This document shows, one piece after another, positions 1 through 8,367 of a DNA stretch of 64,000 nt. Where the stretch lies: NCBI RefSeq assembly GCF_900249755.1, contig NZ_LT976853.1, positions 1,565,253 through 1,629,252 of the forward strand, in the 5' to 3' direction. The notes beneath the pieces were generated by a model. That model did no database searches. It saw only the letters and a list, made by a program, of their open reading frames with translations, and was not told the origin of the DNA. Each line of letters opens with the position of its first letter. Position 1 is the first letter of the stretch. This DNA is from Cupriavidus taiwanensis (GTDB lineage Bacteria; Pseudomonadota; Gammaproteobacteria; Burkholderiales; Burkholderiaceae). A program made the translations under genes and the position numbers.

Positions 1-252
1 TTCGCCGCGCACCACAGCGCCAGCCTGAAGCGCCTGCAGGCCTGGTTTGCCGGGCCGCTGCAGGGACGCGGGCAGGCGCTGTACACCGGCATCTCGTACG
101 GCGTCGGCGGCACGCTGGGCGGGCTGGCGATGGGCTGGACCTGGAACGCGCTGGCGCCGGCGCACGCCTTCGGCCTCGCCGCCGTGGCCGCGGCGGCGGG
201 GGCGGTCTGCGCGGTGATGAGCTTTCGCGCGGAAGTCCGCCCCGCCGGCTGA
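1..252 (+). CDS. MFS transporter, C-terminal fragment (cut by window start)
   Basis: The open frame runs from base 1 to a TGA at 250-252 and gives 83 residues, the end of a longer protein. The fragment is hydrophobic, with two membrane-spanning stretches and the segment LYTGISYGVGGTLGGLAMGW, which resembles the eleventh helix of major facilitator transporters of the HcaT/phenylpropionate-permease type. The final helix is alanine-rich and is followed by a short charged tail. It converges on the porin gene, with only 12 bases between stop codons. The substrate cannot be judged from this piece. The family is likely but not certain. Confidence 0.55.
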   Translation, partial: FAAHHSASLKRLQAWFAGPLQGRGQALYTGISYGVGGTLGGLAMGWTWNALAPAHAFGLAAVAAAAGAVCAVMSFRAEVRPAG

Positions 253-264
253 CCGCTCCGGCGC

Positions 265-1311
265 CTAGAACTTGTGGCGCAGGCCGGTGGTCACGCCGAT
301 GCGGTTGCCGTGGCCGAAGAAGGGCGTGACGAAGTTGGGGCTTGACGCAAGCGTGCGCCAGGTTCCCGTCAGCGCGGTGTAGTCGGCTTCGACATAGACG
401 TCGGTGCGCTTGCTGAGGTTGTAGTCCAGCATCATCGCCGCCGTATAGCGGTTGCCGCCATTGCCGTTGATCTTCATGCGGTCGTAGGTGCCGGTGAGAT
501 AGAACGTCCACGCGTCGCTGAACGCATGCTTGAGCCCGGCGTAGTAGGCGTTGTCGCGATAGCCGGCCTTGTCGTAGGTGCTGCGCGTAAAGCCCGCGTT
601 GAACAGGGTGTTGCCCCACCGGTACGTGCCGCCCACCGACCATACCTGCTGGTCGCTCGTCGGCACGGCGGTGCCGAAGTACGTCGCGGTGTCGCGCATG
701 ATCTGGTAGCCGCCGGCCAGCTTGATCGCGCCGCTGTTGTAGGTGACGCTGGCGCCGGTCGACGACGACGCCGGGAAGCTGCCCGCCACTTCGCCGAACG
801 CATGCTGCGCCGCCACCGTGACCGGCCCGAATACGCCCGAATACTTGAGCATGTTGTCCTGGCGCACGCCGCCGGTGTAGTTGCCGCTCTGGAAGGCGAC
901 CAGCCCCAGGTTGGGCAGCGCCATGGTGTCGTAGCTGGCAATGACCTCGTGGATCACGGTGAAGTCCCGCCCCAGCTTGACGCTGCCGAAATCCCCGCCC
1001 AGGCCGACGAAGGCCTTGCGCCCGAACAGCCGTCCGCCCTGCGAAGCCATCCCCGTATCCGGCAGGAAGCCATTCTCCAGCACGAAGAAGGCGCGATAGC
1101 CGTTGCCCAGCGTTTCGGTGCCTTGCATGCCGAAGCGCGTGCCGGTGAGCACGCCGTCGCCCATCTGCACCTTGCCGCTGCCCGCGGCGTTCTCGTGGGT
1201 GGTGTAGCGGATCGTGGTATCGACGAGGCCGTACAGCGACACGCTGCTCTGGGCCAGGGCCGGGGCTGCGAATCCGCTGGCCAGGCACAGCGGCAGGATG
1301 ATCTTCTTCAT
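265..1311 (-). CDS. Outer-membrane porin (Burkholderiales general porin family)
   Basis: This encodes about 348 residues when read from the ATG at 1311. An ATG at 1326 is also in frame but would place five extra residues before the signal peptide. Residues 1-20 form a signal peptide (MKKIILPLCLASGFAAPALA) cleaved before QSSVSLYG. The mature start SSVSLYGLVDTTIRY and the aromatic C-terminal end (GLRHKF) are typical of trimeric gram-negative porins of Bordetella, Burkholderia and Cupriavidus. The internal LGRDFTVIHE and GNGYRAFFVLENGF segments match the family. It lies 85 bases downstream of the aldehyde dehydrogenase gene on the same strand, so co-transcription and uptake of the sugar acid degraded by this locus are plausible. 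Substrate specificity is inference. Confidence 0.9.
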   Translation of the reverse strand: MKKIILPLCLASGFAAPALAQSSVSLYGLVDTTIRYTTHENAAGSGKVQMGDGVLTGTRFGMQGTETLGNGYRAFFVLENGFLPDTGMASQGGRLFGRKAFVGLGGDFGSVKLGRDFTVIHEVIASYDTMALPNLGLVAFQSGNYTGGVRQDNMLKYSGVFGPVTVAAQHAFGEVAGSFPASSSTGASVTYNSGAIKLAGGYQIMRDTATYFGTAVPTSDQQVWSVGGTYRWGNTLFNAGFTRSTYDKAGYRDNAYYAGLKHAFSDAWTFYLTGTYDRMKINGNGGNRYTAAMMLDYNLSKRTDVYVEADYTALTGTWRTLASSPNFVTPFFGHGNRIGVTTGLRHKF

Positions 1312-1396
1312 GTTGTCTCCGTCCATGGATATAGGAATGGATATGGGAATGCCAGGGCGGCAGCCGCCCCGGCAGGTACTGCGAAAGGGAAGGGCG

Positions 1397-2830
1397 TCAG
1401 GCCCGGATGTAGCTGGTCTTGCCGGCGGTAAAGAACTCGCGTGCGGCCCAGCCTTGTTCGTGCGGGCCGTATGACGATGCCTTGGTGCCGCCGAACGGGA
1501 CGTGATAGTCGACGCCGGCGGTGGCCGTATTGACCATCACCATGCCGGCGCGCAGGTGCCGGCGGAAGCGGCGCGCCTGCGCCAGCGAGCGCGTGCAGAC
1601 GCCCGCCGACAGCCCGAACGGGGTGTCGTTGGCGAGTTCGAGCGCATGGTCGTTGTCGCGCGCGCGCAGCACGGTCGCCACCGGCCCGAAGATTTCGTGC
1701 TGGGCGACCTGCATGCCGCTCTCGCATTCCAGGAACAGCGCCGGCGCCAGGTAGAAGCCGTCGCTGGCGCACTGCACGCGCTCGCCGCCGCACGCCAGCA
1801 CGGCGCCTTCCTCGCGGCCGATGTCGATGTAGCGCAGGTTCTTGTCGAGCTGGCTGGCGTCGACCACGGGACCGATGTCGGTGGCATCGTCCAGCGCGTT
1901 GCCGACGCGCAGCCGCTGCGTGGCTTCCAGCAGGGCCTGTGCGAAGCGGTCGTGGATGTCGGCGGTGACGATGATCCGCGACGACGCCGTGCAGCGCTGG
2001 CCCGTGGAGTAGAACGCGCCTTGCACGGCAGCGTCGACGGCCACGGCGAGATCCGCATCGCCCAGCACCACCAGCGGGTTCTTGCCGCCCATTTCCAGTT
2101 GCAGCCGCTTGCCGGTGCCGCCGAGCGCCTGCGCAATGCGGCGGCCGGTGGCCTCCGATCCGGTGAACGACACCGCGGCGACCTCAGCGGCAGTGGTCAG
2201 CACCGGGCCAAGCTCCGCGCCATGGCCAAGGACCATGTTGAAGACGCCGTCGGGCAGTCCGCTGCGCGACAGGATCTCGGCAAGCGCCCAGGCCGAGCCC
2301 GGCACCAGCTCGGCCGGCTTGAACACCACGCAGTTGCCGAACGCCAGCGCCGGCGCGATCTTCCATGCCGGGATGGCGATGGGGAAGTTCCACGGCGTGA
2401 TGATCGAGACCACGCCGACCGGTTCGGCCGTGACCTCCACGTCGATGCCCGGCCGCACCGACGGCAGCCATTGCCCGTGCGGGCGCAGCGCTTCCTGCGC
2501 GAAGTACTTGAAGATCTGTCCCGCGCGCATGACTTCGCCGATGGCCTCGCGCAGGGTCTTGCCTTCCTCGCGCGCCAGCAGCCGTCCGAGTTCGTCCTTG
2601 CGGGCAACGATTTCCTGCCCGACGCGTTCGAGGATATCGGCGCGCATCTGCACGGAACTCTCCGACCACGCGCCAAAGGCGGCGCTGGCCGCCGCGATGG
2701 CTTCCTGCGCCAGCGCGGGGGAGGCAAGGGCGGCTTCGCCGATGTGGTCGGACAAGTCAGAGGGATTGCGGTTGAGGTCGTGCCGCTCGCTGTCGACCCA
2801 ACGGCCGTTGATGTAGTTCTGGTATCGCAT
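1397..2830 (-). CDS. NAD(P)-dependent aldehyde dehydrogenase (2-oxoglutarate-semialdehyde-dehydrogenase-like)
   Basis: The 477-residue protein has the complete aldehyde dehydrogenase fold. The oxyanion asparagine is in PWNFP (about N148), the cofactor lysine in FKPAE (K171), the general base in LEMGGKN (E246) and the catalytic cysteine in GQRCTASS (C280). The length and the GQRC form fit the subgroup that includes alpha-ketoglutaric semialdehyde dehydrogenases of pentose and uronate oxidation. It is divergent from the GntR regulator, with 72 bases between start codons, and faces the dehydratase/aldolase/lactonase operon. It probably removes the aldehyde made at the end of that route, either 2-oxoglutarate semialdehyde or tartronate semialdehyde. 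The family is certain; the substrate is inferred from context. Confidence 0.88.
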   Translation of the reverse strand: MRYQNYINGRWVDSERHDLNRNPSDLSDHIGEAALASPALAQEAIAAASAAFGAWSESSVQMRADILERVGQEIVARKDELGRLLAREEGKTLREAIGEVMRAGQIFKYFAQEALRPHGQWLPSVRPGIDVEVTAEPVGVVSIITPWNFPIAIPAWKIAPALAFGNCVVFKPAELVPGSAWALAEILSRSGLPDGVFNMVLGHGAELGPVLTTAAEVAAVSFTGSEATGRRIAQALGGTGKRLQLEMGGKNPLVVLGDADLAVAVDAAVQGAFYSTGQRCTASSRIIVTADIHDRFAQALLEATQRLRVGNALDDATDIGPVVDASQLDKNLRYIDIGREEGAVLACGGERVQCASDGFYLAPALFLECESGMQVAQHEIFGPVATVLRARDNDHALELANDTPFGLSAGVCTRSLAQARRFRRHLRAGMVMVNTATAGVDYHVPFGGTKASSYGPHEQGWAAREFFTAGKTSYIRA

Positions 2831-2838
2831 TGGATTTT

Positions 2839-2854
2839 GGATTTTGGAAAATCC
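2839..2854. promoter_or_regulatory. Candidate GntR operator between divergent ALDH and GntR genes
   Basis: The sequence GGATTTT-GG-AAAATCC is a 16-base inverted repeat with perfect 7-base arms. It is preceded by an extra direct copy of the half-site from 2832. It lies 9 bases upstream of the aldehyde dehydrogenase start and 49 bases upstream of the GntR start, the usual place for a local regulator to bind. Assignment to the neighbouring GntR protein is inference. Confidence 0.5.
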
Positions 2855-2902
2855 AGTGTATAGTAAGCTCGTGCTTTACCAAACGCAACCGGATTTCCGA
2901 CC

Positions 2903-3559
2903 ATGCAACGCATCAACACTCCTACCTACGTCCGCCTGCGCGAGCAGATCCGCGCCGACATTGCCGCGGGCATCTGGCCGCTCGGCGCGCACATCACGCT
3001 GGCGCAGATGGTGGAGCGGTACGAGGTCAGCCTGAACCCGGTGCGCGAGGCGCTGCTGCACCTGCAGGGCGAGGGGATCATCGACATGCAGATGCATCGG
3101 GGCGCCGTGATTCCCACGGTCGATGCGACCTACATCGCCAACATCTACGACATGCGCGGCGCGATCGAGCAGATGCTGGCCGCCAAGGTCGCGGCGCTGG
3201 CCACGCCCGCGGACATCGAGCGCATCGACGCGGCACGCCTGCACTACGAGGACGTCGTCAGCGGCGACGACACCGGCGCCAGCGTGGCGGCGAACCGCGA
3301 ATTCCACCGGGTCTTCAACCAGGTGGCCGGCAACCAGCCCGCGGTGGACGTGCTCGGCTCGCGCTCCAGCCTGGTCGATGCGCTGCGCCGCTCGCTCGGC
3401 TACGGGCCGCAGCGCAAGGACGCGGTGATCGCCCAGCACCGCAAGCTGGTGGCGGCGGTGCGCAAGGGCGACAGCGCACTGGCCGCGCGCATCGCGCTGG
3501 ACCACGCCGAATCGGCCCGCGACGACTTGCTGCGCATGATCGAAATCCCGCCGCATTAA
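2903..3559 (+). CDS. GntR-family transcriptional regulator (FadR/FCD subfamily)
   Basis: This 218-residue DNA-binding protein has an N-terminal winged helix (residues about 8-70, with VSLNPVREALLHLQGEGII as the recognition region). An all-helical FCD ligand domain follows, containing the conserved FHRVFNQVAGN motif, then a late HRKLVAAVRKGD segment and DHAESARDDLL. FCD regulators usually respond to small organic or sugar acids. It sits between the divergent aldehyde dehydrogenase/porin genes and the receptor-dehydratase operon. It is the natural candidate to repress both, with the catabolic substrate or an intermediate as inducer. The start gives a normal N-terminus for the family. The effector is unknown. 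Confidence 0.88.
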   Translation: MQRINTPTYVRLREQIRADIAAGIWPLGAHITLAQMVERYEVSLNPVREALLHLQGEGIIDMQMHRGAVIPTVDATYIANIYDMRGAIEQMLAAKVAALATPADIERIDAARLHYEDVVSGDDTGASVAANREFHRVFNQVAGNQPAVDVLGSRSSLVDALRRSLGYGPQRKDAVIAQHRKLVAAVRKGDSALAARIALDHAESARDDLLRMIEIPPH

Positions 3560-3620
3560 GCCGTGGCGCCCAGCGCGGCGCCACGAATCTGTTCCAAACC
3601 TGAACCAGGAGACAGCCGAC

Positions 3621-4607
3621 ATGAAGTTCGGTAAGGGCGCCGTGCGCCTAGCGTTTTCATTCACCGCCGCCCTCGGGCTGGTCCACGCGGCTTGCGCCGC
3701 CCCCGCGCCGTATCCGTCCAGGCCGATCCAGCTGATCGTCGGCTTTGCGCCCGGCGGCGCGGCAGACACCATGGCGCGCGCCGTCGCCGAGGAAATGTCC
3801 AGGAGCCTGGGCCAGCCGGTGGTGGTCGACAACCGCAGCGGCGCCTCGGGCAACATCGCCACCCAGGCCGCGCTGGCCGCGGCGCCGGACGGCTATGCCG
3901 TGATCTTCGCGGCGATCCATCTCGCCACCAATCCGTCGATGATCGGTGTGCCGTACAACCCGCGCACCGATCTGGCGATGGTGGGCCAGATGACCAGCGT
4001 TCCGGTCTTCATGCTGGCGGCGGCGTCGTCCCCGTACCGGACCGCGGCCGATGTCATCGCGGCGTCGCGCAAGCTGGAGGGCGGGGTCAAGGTCGGCAGC
4101 GGCGGCATCGGCACGTCGTCGCACCTGGCGCTGGAACTGGTCAAGCGCGCCGAGAACATGCCGGCGCTGCATATTCCCTACCGCGGCGGCACGCCCGCGC
4201 TGCAGGGCCTGATGTCGGGCGAGGTCGACGTGATGTTCGACCTGGGCTCCGGCACGCTCAAGTCCTACATTGATTCGGGCAAGGTGCGCCCGCTGGCGGT
4301 GATGCAGGCCAATGCGGCCAGCGGCGTCAAGGCGCCGCCGGCGCCCGCCGCGGGCCTGCCCAAGGAAACCTATATCCGCAGCTGGCAAGGCCTGGCGGTG
4401 AAGGCCGGGACGCCGCCCGCCATCATCGACAAGCTGCATGGCGCGCTCAACGCGGCCATGCGCCAGCCCGCGGTGCAGGCGCGGGCCCAGGCCATGGGCA
4501 TGGAGCCCACGGTCAGCGCGACGCCCGCCGAATTCCAGAAGCTCTACCTGGACGAACTGGCGCGCTGGAGTGCCTTCATCAAGTCAGCGAACATCAAGCC
4601 GCAATAA
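3621..4607 (+). CDS. Bug-family periplasmic solute receptor (TctC-like)
   Basis: The 328-residue protein begins with a signal peptide (residues about 1-26, ending AACA-AP) and continues with YPSRPIQLIVGFAPGGAADTMAR, the hallmark start of Bug receptors. These capture carboxylates in the periplasm for tripartite tricarboxylate transporters. The conserved HIPYRGGTPALQGLMSGEVD motif is present. A ribosome-binding site (CAGGAGA) precedes the ATG. It opens the operon after the GntR gene and is followed 12 bases later by the enolase-superfamily gene. No TctA/TctB membrane genes are nearby, which is usual for the many orphan Bug proteins in this group. A sugar acid is the likely ligand by context only. 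Confidence 0.9.
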   Translation: MKFGKGAVRLAFSFTAALGLVHAACAAPAPYPSRPIQLIVGFAPGGAADTMARAVAEEMSRSLGQPVVVDNRSGASGNIATQAALAAAPDGYAVIFAAIHLATNPSMIGVPYNPRTDLAMVGQMTSVPVFMLAAASSPYRTAADVIAASRKLEGGVKVGSGGIGTSSHLALELVKRAENMPALHIPYRGGTPALQGLMSGEVDVMFDLGSGTLKSYIDSGKVRPLAVMQANAASGVKAPPAPAAGLPKETYIRSWQGLAVKAGTPPAIIDKLHGALNAAMRQPAVQARAQAMGMEPTVSATPAEFQKLYLDELARWSAFIKSANIKPQ

Positions 4608-4619
4608 CTTCCGTACACG

Positions 4620-5807
4620 ATGAAAATCACGCAGGTCAAAGTTCACCTGATGCAGGCCGGCGCCCCGAGCCACACGGCATGGGGCGGCGCGGGCAAGAGT
4701 GCCCTGGCGACGGGACGCAACTGGTTGTTCGTTGAAATCGCCACCGACGCAGGCCTGGTCGGCACCGGCGAAGGTTCCGGCTGGCCGCGCGTGGTCGCGG
4801 CCGGCTTGCCGGACCTGGCGCCGCTGCTGGCCGGCGAGGATCCGTTCCATACCGAGCGCCTGCACCAGAAGCTGCGCGTGGCGCTGATGGGCCACGGCCA
4901 CACCGGCGTGGTCGGCGCCGGGGCGCTGGCGGCGCTGGACACGGCGCTGTGGGACATCAAGGCGCAGGCGCTGGGTTGCCCGCTGCATGCGTTGCTCGGC
5001 GGGGCGCTGCGCGAGCGCGTCTCGTACTACGCGCACGTCAAGGATGCTGACACCGCGCGCGCCGCGGTGGCGCGCGGCGTGCGCGCGGTCAAGGTCGGCG
5101 GCACGCAGCAGATCGTCGAGCGCGCCTGGGCGGTGCGCGAAGCGATCGGGCCGGATGTCGACCTGATCGTCGATCTGCACGGCCCGGCGTGGCTGACCGG
5201 CGCCGATGCCGTGGCGGTGGGGCGCGCGCTGGAAGGCGCGCACCTGCTGTTCCTGGAAGAGCCGGTCGGCCCCGACGATGAACTGGGCTGGCGCCGCGTG
5301 CGCGACAGCGTCGCGCTGCCGCTTGCCGCCGGCGAACGGCTGGGCACGCTGGCGGAGTTCGACCGCCTGATGGCGAGCGGCCTGGTGGACGTGGTCCAGC
5401 CCGACACCGGACGCACGGGCGGGCCGACCCAGCTCAAGAAGATTGCCGCGCTGGCCGAGGCGCGTTCGCTGCTGCTGGCGCCGCATTCCGGCTCGCTCGG
5501 CCCGGTCGCGGAATTCGCCGCGGTGCACTGGATCGCCACCTCGCCGACCGGCCTGATCCTGGAGCGCCTCGAGCCCGACTGGCCCGGCAAGGCGCAGGCC
5601 GTCACCCGCACGCTGCAGGCCGATGGCGGCCAGATCCTGGTGCCGGACGGCCCCGGCCTAGGCACCGGCCTGGACCATGCCTTTGTCGCGGCGCATCCGA
5701 GCGAGCGCAACGTCGCCTTGCCGGCCGGCGGCTGGGAGCCCGGCACGTCGCAGGAAACCCCATACCTCCAGGCGCGGCGCACCCGCGCGCGCCTGACGCA
5801 ATCGTAA
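4620..5807 (+). CDS. Enolase-superfamily sugar-acid dehydratase (mandelate racemase/MLE family)
   Basis: The 395-residue protein has an N-terminal capping domain and a TIM barrel. The magnesium ligands can be placed at D185 (VDLHG), E213 (FLEEP) and E239 (AGERLG) with the spacing typical of mandelate-racemase-like enzymes. K158 (VKVGG) and H289 (LAPHSGS) are candidate acid/base residues. Members of this group dehydrate aldonates or aldarates to 2-keto-3-deoxy acids, or isomerise lactones. Its place among a uronate-dehydrogenase-like enzyme and a lactonase suggests an aldarate or galactonate dehydratase. It overlaps no neighbour but lies within a tightly spaced operon. Exact substrate and stereochemistry cannot be read from sequence. 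Confidence 0.82.
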   Translation: MKITQVKVHLMQAGAPSHTAWGGAGKSALATGRNWLFVEIATDAGLVGTGEGSGWPRVVAAGLPDLAPLLAGEDPFHTERLHQKLRVALMGHGHTGVVGAGALAALDTALWDIKAQALGCPLHALLGGALRERVSYYAHVKDADTARAAVARGVRAVKVGGTQQIVERAWAVREAIGPDVDLIVDLHGPAWLTGADAVAVGRALEGAHLLFLEEPVGPDDELGWRRVRDSVALPLAAGERLGTLAEFDRLMASGLVDVVQPDTGRTGGPTQLKKIAALAEARSLLLAPHSGSLGPVAEFAAVHWIATSPTGLILERLEPDWPGKAQAVTRTLQADGGQILVPDGPGLGTGLDHAFVAAHPSERNVALPAGGWEPGTSQETPYLQARRTRARLTQS

Positions 5808-5822
5808 GAAGGAGAACATGCC

Positions 5823-6548
5823 ATGACTCTGTCCGATGCCTCGCGCGACATCCTGTTGCGCGTATCGACCGCCACGCTGACCACCATCCTGTTCAAGCGC
5901 GGCTTCCGCAATGTGTTCCTGCAGGGGCTCAAGCCCCTGAACCCGTCGGCGTGCCGCTTCGTCGGCCCCGCGTTCACGCTGCGCTATATCCCGGCGCGCG
6001 AGGACCTCGACCCGATCACCGCCTTCGAGGATCCGCGCCATCCGCAGCGCGTCGCCATCGAGGAATGCCCGGCCGGCCACGTGCTGGTCATGGACAGCCG
6101 CGGCGACGCCACCGCGGCATCGTCGGGCAACCTGCTGATTACCCGGCTGTGGCTGCGCGGCGGCGCCGGCGTGGTCACCGACGGCGGCTTCCGCGACAGC
6201 CCCGAGATCGCCGAGATGAACTTCCCCGCCTGGCACACCCGGCCCTCGGCGCCGACCAACCTGATCCGGCACCATGCGGTCGACCTGCAGCTGCCGATTG
6301 CCTGCGCCGGCGTCAGCGTCTATCCGGGCGACATCATGGTGGCCGACGCGGAAGGCATTGTCTGCATCCCTCGGCACCTGGCCGAAGACGTCGCGCAGGA
6401 AGCGGTGCAACAGACCATGTACGAGGACTGGGTCAACCAGAAGATCCTTGCCGGCGCGAGCCTGCCTGGCCTGTATCCGCTGCTGGACCCGGCGCTGCAG
6501 CAGGAATATGCGCAATGGAAGGCGCAGGAGGGCCACCGCTATGCCTGA
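5823..6548 (+). CDS. RraA-fold protein, probable 4-hydroxy-2-oxo-acid aldolase
   Basis: This 241-residue protein belongs to the family that includes 4-hydroxy-4-methyl-2-oxoglutarate/4-carboxy-4-hydroxy-2-oxoadipate aldolases, RraA, and proteins often misnamed demethylmenaquinone methyltransferases. The active-site signature G-G-F-R-D is at residues 121-125, where R124 and D125 correspond to the pyruvate- and metal-binding pair. RraA proteins that only inhibit RNase E are shorter and often lack this pair, so an enzymatic role is likelier. In this operon it would cleave a 4-hydroxy-2-oxo sugar acid to pyruvate plus an aldehyde acid. Its last 8 bases overlap the start of the dehydrogenase gene, a sign of translational coupling. 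Confidence 0.78.
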   Translation: MTLSDASRDILLRVSTATLTTILFKRGFRNVFLQGLKPLNPSACRFVGPAFTLRYIPAREDLDPITAFEDPRHPQRVAIEECPAGHVLVMDSRGDATAASSGNLLITRLWLRGGAGVVTDGGFRDSPEIAEMNFPAWHTRPSAPTNLIRHHAVDLQLPIACAGVSVYPGDIMVADAEGIVCIPRHLAEDVAQEAVQQTMYEDWVNQKILAGASLPGLYPLLDPALQQEYAQWKAQEGHRYA

Positions 6549-7362
6549 GCCGCGCCTGCCCATCGTGGTGCTGACCGGCGCGGCGGGGCGCCTGGCCCAG
6601 CACGTGCGGCCGATGCTGGCGTCCGCGTGCCGCGAGGTGCGGCTTTGCGACGTGCGGCCGGTCACGCCGCAGGCAGCCAACGAGACCGCGTTCCAGTGCG
6701 CGCTCGATGACGCCAGCCAGCTGCCCGCGCTGCTGGACGGTGCCGACATGGTGGTCCACTTCGCCGGCTATCCGCGCGAAGCGGCATGGGACGTGATCCT
6801 GCCGGCCAACGTCGCCAGCGTGGCCAACCTGTGGGAGGCGGCGCGCGCGGCGCGCGTGCAGCGCATGATCTACGCCAGTTCCAACCATGCGATGGGCCTG
6901 TATCCCCGCGCCGTCACAGTTGGCGCCGAGGACCTGCCGCGGCCGGATTCGCGCTACGGCGTGTCCAAGGTGTTCATGGAAGCGGTGGCGGGGCTGTACG
7001 CGCAGAAGTTCGGCCTGAAGGGCTTTGGCATGCGCATCGGCCACTGCTCTGCCGAACCGCTCGACGCGCGCATGCTGGCGCACTGGATCAGCCCGCGCGA
7101 CCTGGCGCAGCTGGTGCGGGTCGGCATGGAGGCCGACTACGACGAAGCCATCGTCTATGGCGCTTCCGACAACAGCCAGACCTGGTGGGACAACTCGCGT
7201 GCCCATGCGCTGGGCTACCGGCCGCAGGACTCGGCCGACCGCTACCGCGACGCTTTGCAGCACAAGGTCAGCCATGATCCGCTGGCCGAACATTTCCAGG
7301 GCGGCGACTTTGCCGCAGCGGAGTTCAATCGTGATCGTTCCCCATTCGACGTCGACCGTTGA
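6541..7362 (+). CDS. udh: Uronate-dehydrogenase-like NAD-dependent epimerase/dehydratase
   Basis: The coding frame starts at the ATG at 6541, overlapping the previous gene by 8 bases, and gives 273 residues. It has a Rossmann start TGAAGRLAQ, the active-site serine region ASSNHAMG (S113/S114), Y139-x3-K143 (YGVSK) and a late WWDNS motif (215-219). This set is characteristic of bacterial uronate dehydrogenases, which oxidise D-glucuronate or D-galacturonate to the aldarolactone with NAD+. A lactonase gene overlaps its end, which fits the next step. The third glycine of the usual GxxGxxG motif is replaced, as often happens in this group. An epimerase role is less likely. Confidence 0.78.
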   Translation: MPEPRLPIVVLTGAAGRLAQHVRPMLASACREVRLCDVRPVTPQAANETAFQCALDDASQLPALLDGADMVVHFAGYPREAAWDVILPANVASVANLWEAARAARVQRMIYASSNHAMGLYPRAVTVGAEDLPRPDSRYGVSKVFMEAVAGLYAQKFGLKGFGMRIGHCSAEPLDARMLAHWISPRDLAQLVRVGMEADYDEAIVYGASDNSQTWWDNSRAHALGYRPQDSADRYRDALQHKVSHDPLAEHFQGGDFAAAEFNRDRSPFDVDR

Positions 7363-8257
7363 GACCCTGGCGGGCCGCACGGAGCAGGGACTGGCGTTGC
7401 GCCAGTTCCGGGTCGGCAACCGCGTCGGCGAGTGCCCGATCTGGTCCGATGCGCGCCTGACCTGGATCGATGTGCGCGCGCCCGCCTTCCACGCACTCGA
7501 TCCGGCATCGGGCAGCCTGTCCACCTGGACGCTGCCCAAGCCGGTCGGCACGCATGCGCTGTGCGCCGACGGCAGCATCCTGCTCGCGCTGCGCGATGAA
7601 CTGGCGCTGCTCGATACCGAACACGGGTGCTTGCGCACCGTGGTGTCGCCGGAGCCTGACCGTCCGCACAACCGGCTCAATGAAGGCAGGGTGTCGCCCT
7701 GCGGCGCCTGGTTCGTGTTCGGTTCGATGGACGACTCGGGCGCGGGCCGGCCGACCGGCCAGCTCCACGCCTGGCATCCGCAACATGGCAGCCGCGTGCT
7801 GCTGGACGGCCTGCATATCGCGAACGGCTTTGCCTGGTCGGTGGACGGGCAAACGTTCTGCTTCTCGGACAGCAAGGCAGGGGTGGTATATCGCGCGCGC
7901 TGGCAGCCGCAAACCGGAACGCTCGCCGACATCGTTCCGTGGGTTACCGCCGACGAGCACGCCGGGCGCCCGGATGGCGCCTTCATCGACGCCGACGACA
8001 ACTACTGGTCGGCCGGCGTGTCGGCCGGCTGCATCAACGTCTATGCGCCCACCGGCGCGCGCATCCGCAAGCTGCCGCTGCCATGCCAGGCCCCCAGCAT
8101 GGTGTGCCCCGGCCCGCGCGGCTCGGTCTTCGTCACGTCGCTGGTCCGGCCGCATTGGGCGCCGCAGGATATCCGGCCCGAGGATGGCCAGCTGTTCCAG
8201 TTGCTGGACGTGCTGGCATCAGAGCCACCGGCCCCGGTCCGCCTTCGGCTGACGTAG
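7331..8257 (+). CDS. SMP-30/gluconolactonase-family lactonase
   Basis: The best start is the GTG at 7331, seven bases after a GGAG ribosome-binding site and overlapping the previous gene by 32 bases. An in-frame ATG at 7274 would lengthen that overlap. The resulting 308-residue protein is a six-bladed propeller of the SMP-30/regucalcin type. Its metal-site residues are visible in VGECPIW (glutamate), NRLNEGRVSPCGAWFVFG (asparagine), FCFSDSKAG and GRPDGAFIDADDNYW (aspartate). Such enzymes open sugar lactones, so it would hydrolyse the aldarolactone made by the upstream dehydrogenase. It is the last gene of the tightly packed operon; the next gene has its own ribosome-binding site after a 110-base gap. 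Confidence 0.85.
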   Translation: MIVPHSTSTVETLAGRTEQGLALRQFRVGNRVGECPIWSDARLTWIDVRAPAFHALDPASGSLSTWTLPKPVGTHALCADGSILLALRDELALLDTEHGCLRTVVSPEPDRPHNRLNEGRVSPCGAWFVFGSMDDSGAGRPTGQLHAWHPQHGSRVLLDGLHIANGFAWSVDGQTFCFSDSKAGVVYRARWQPQTGTLADIVPWVTADEHAGRPDGAFIDADDNYWSAGVSAGCINVYAPTGARIRKLPLPCQAPSMVCPGPRGSVFVTSLVRPHWAPQDIRPEDGQLFQLLDVLASEPPAPVRLRLT

Positions 8258-8367
8258 CAGGCCACCAACCGTTTCTTCGTGTCGCCGTGGGTTGCGATCC
8301 GGTACCGCTGCAGAGGCGCCGGAGGACGGCACGCGGCGGTACTACTACAACCAGAAAGAGGAGCAGC

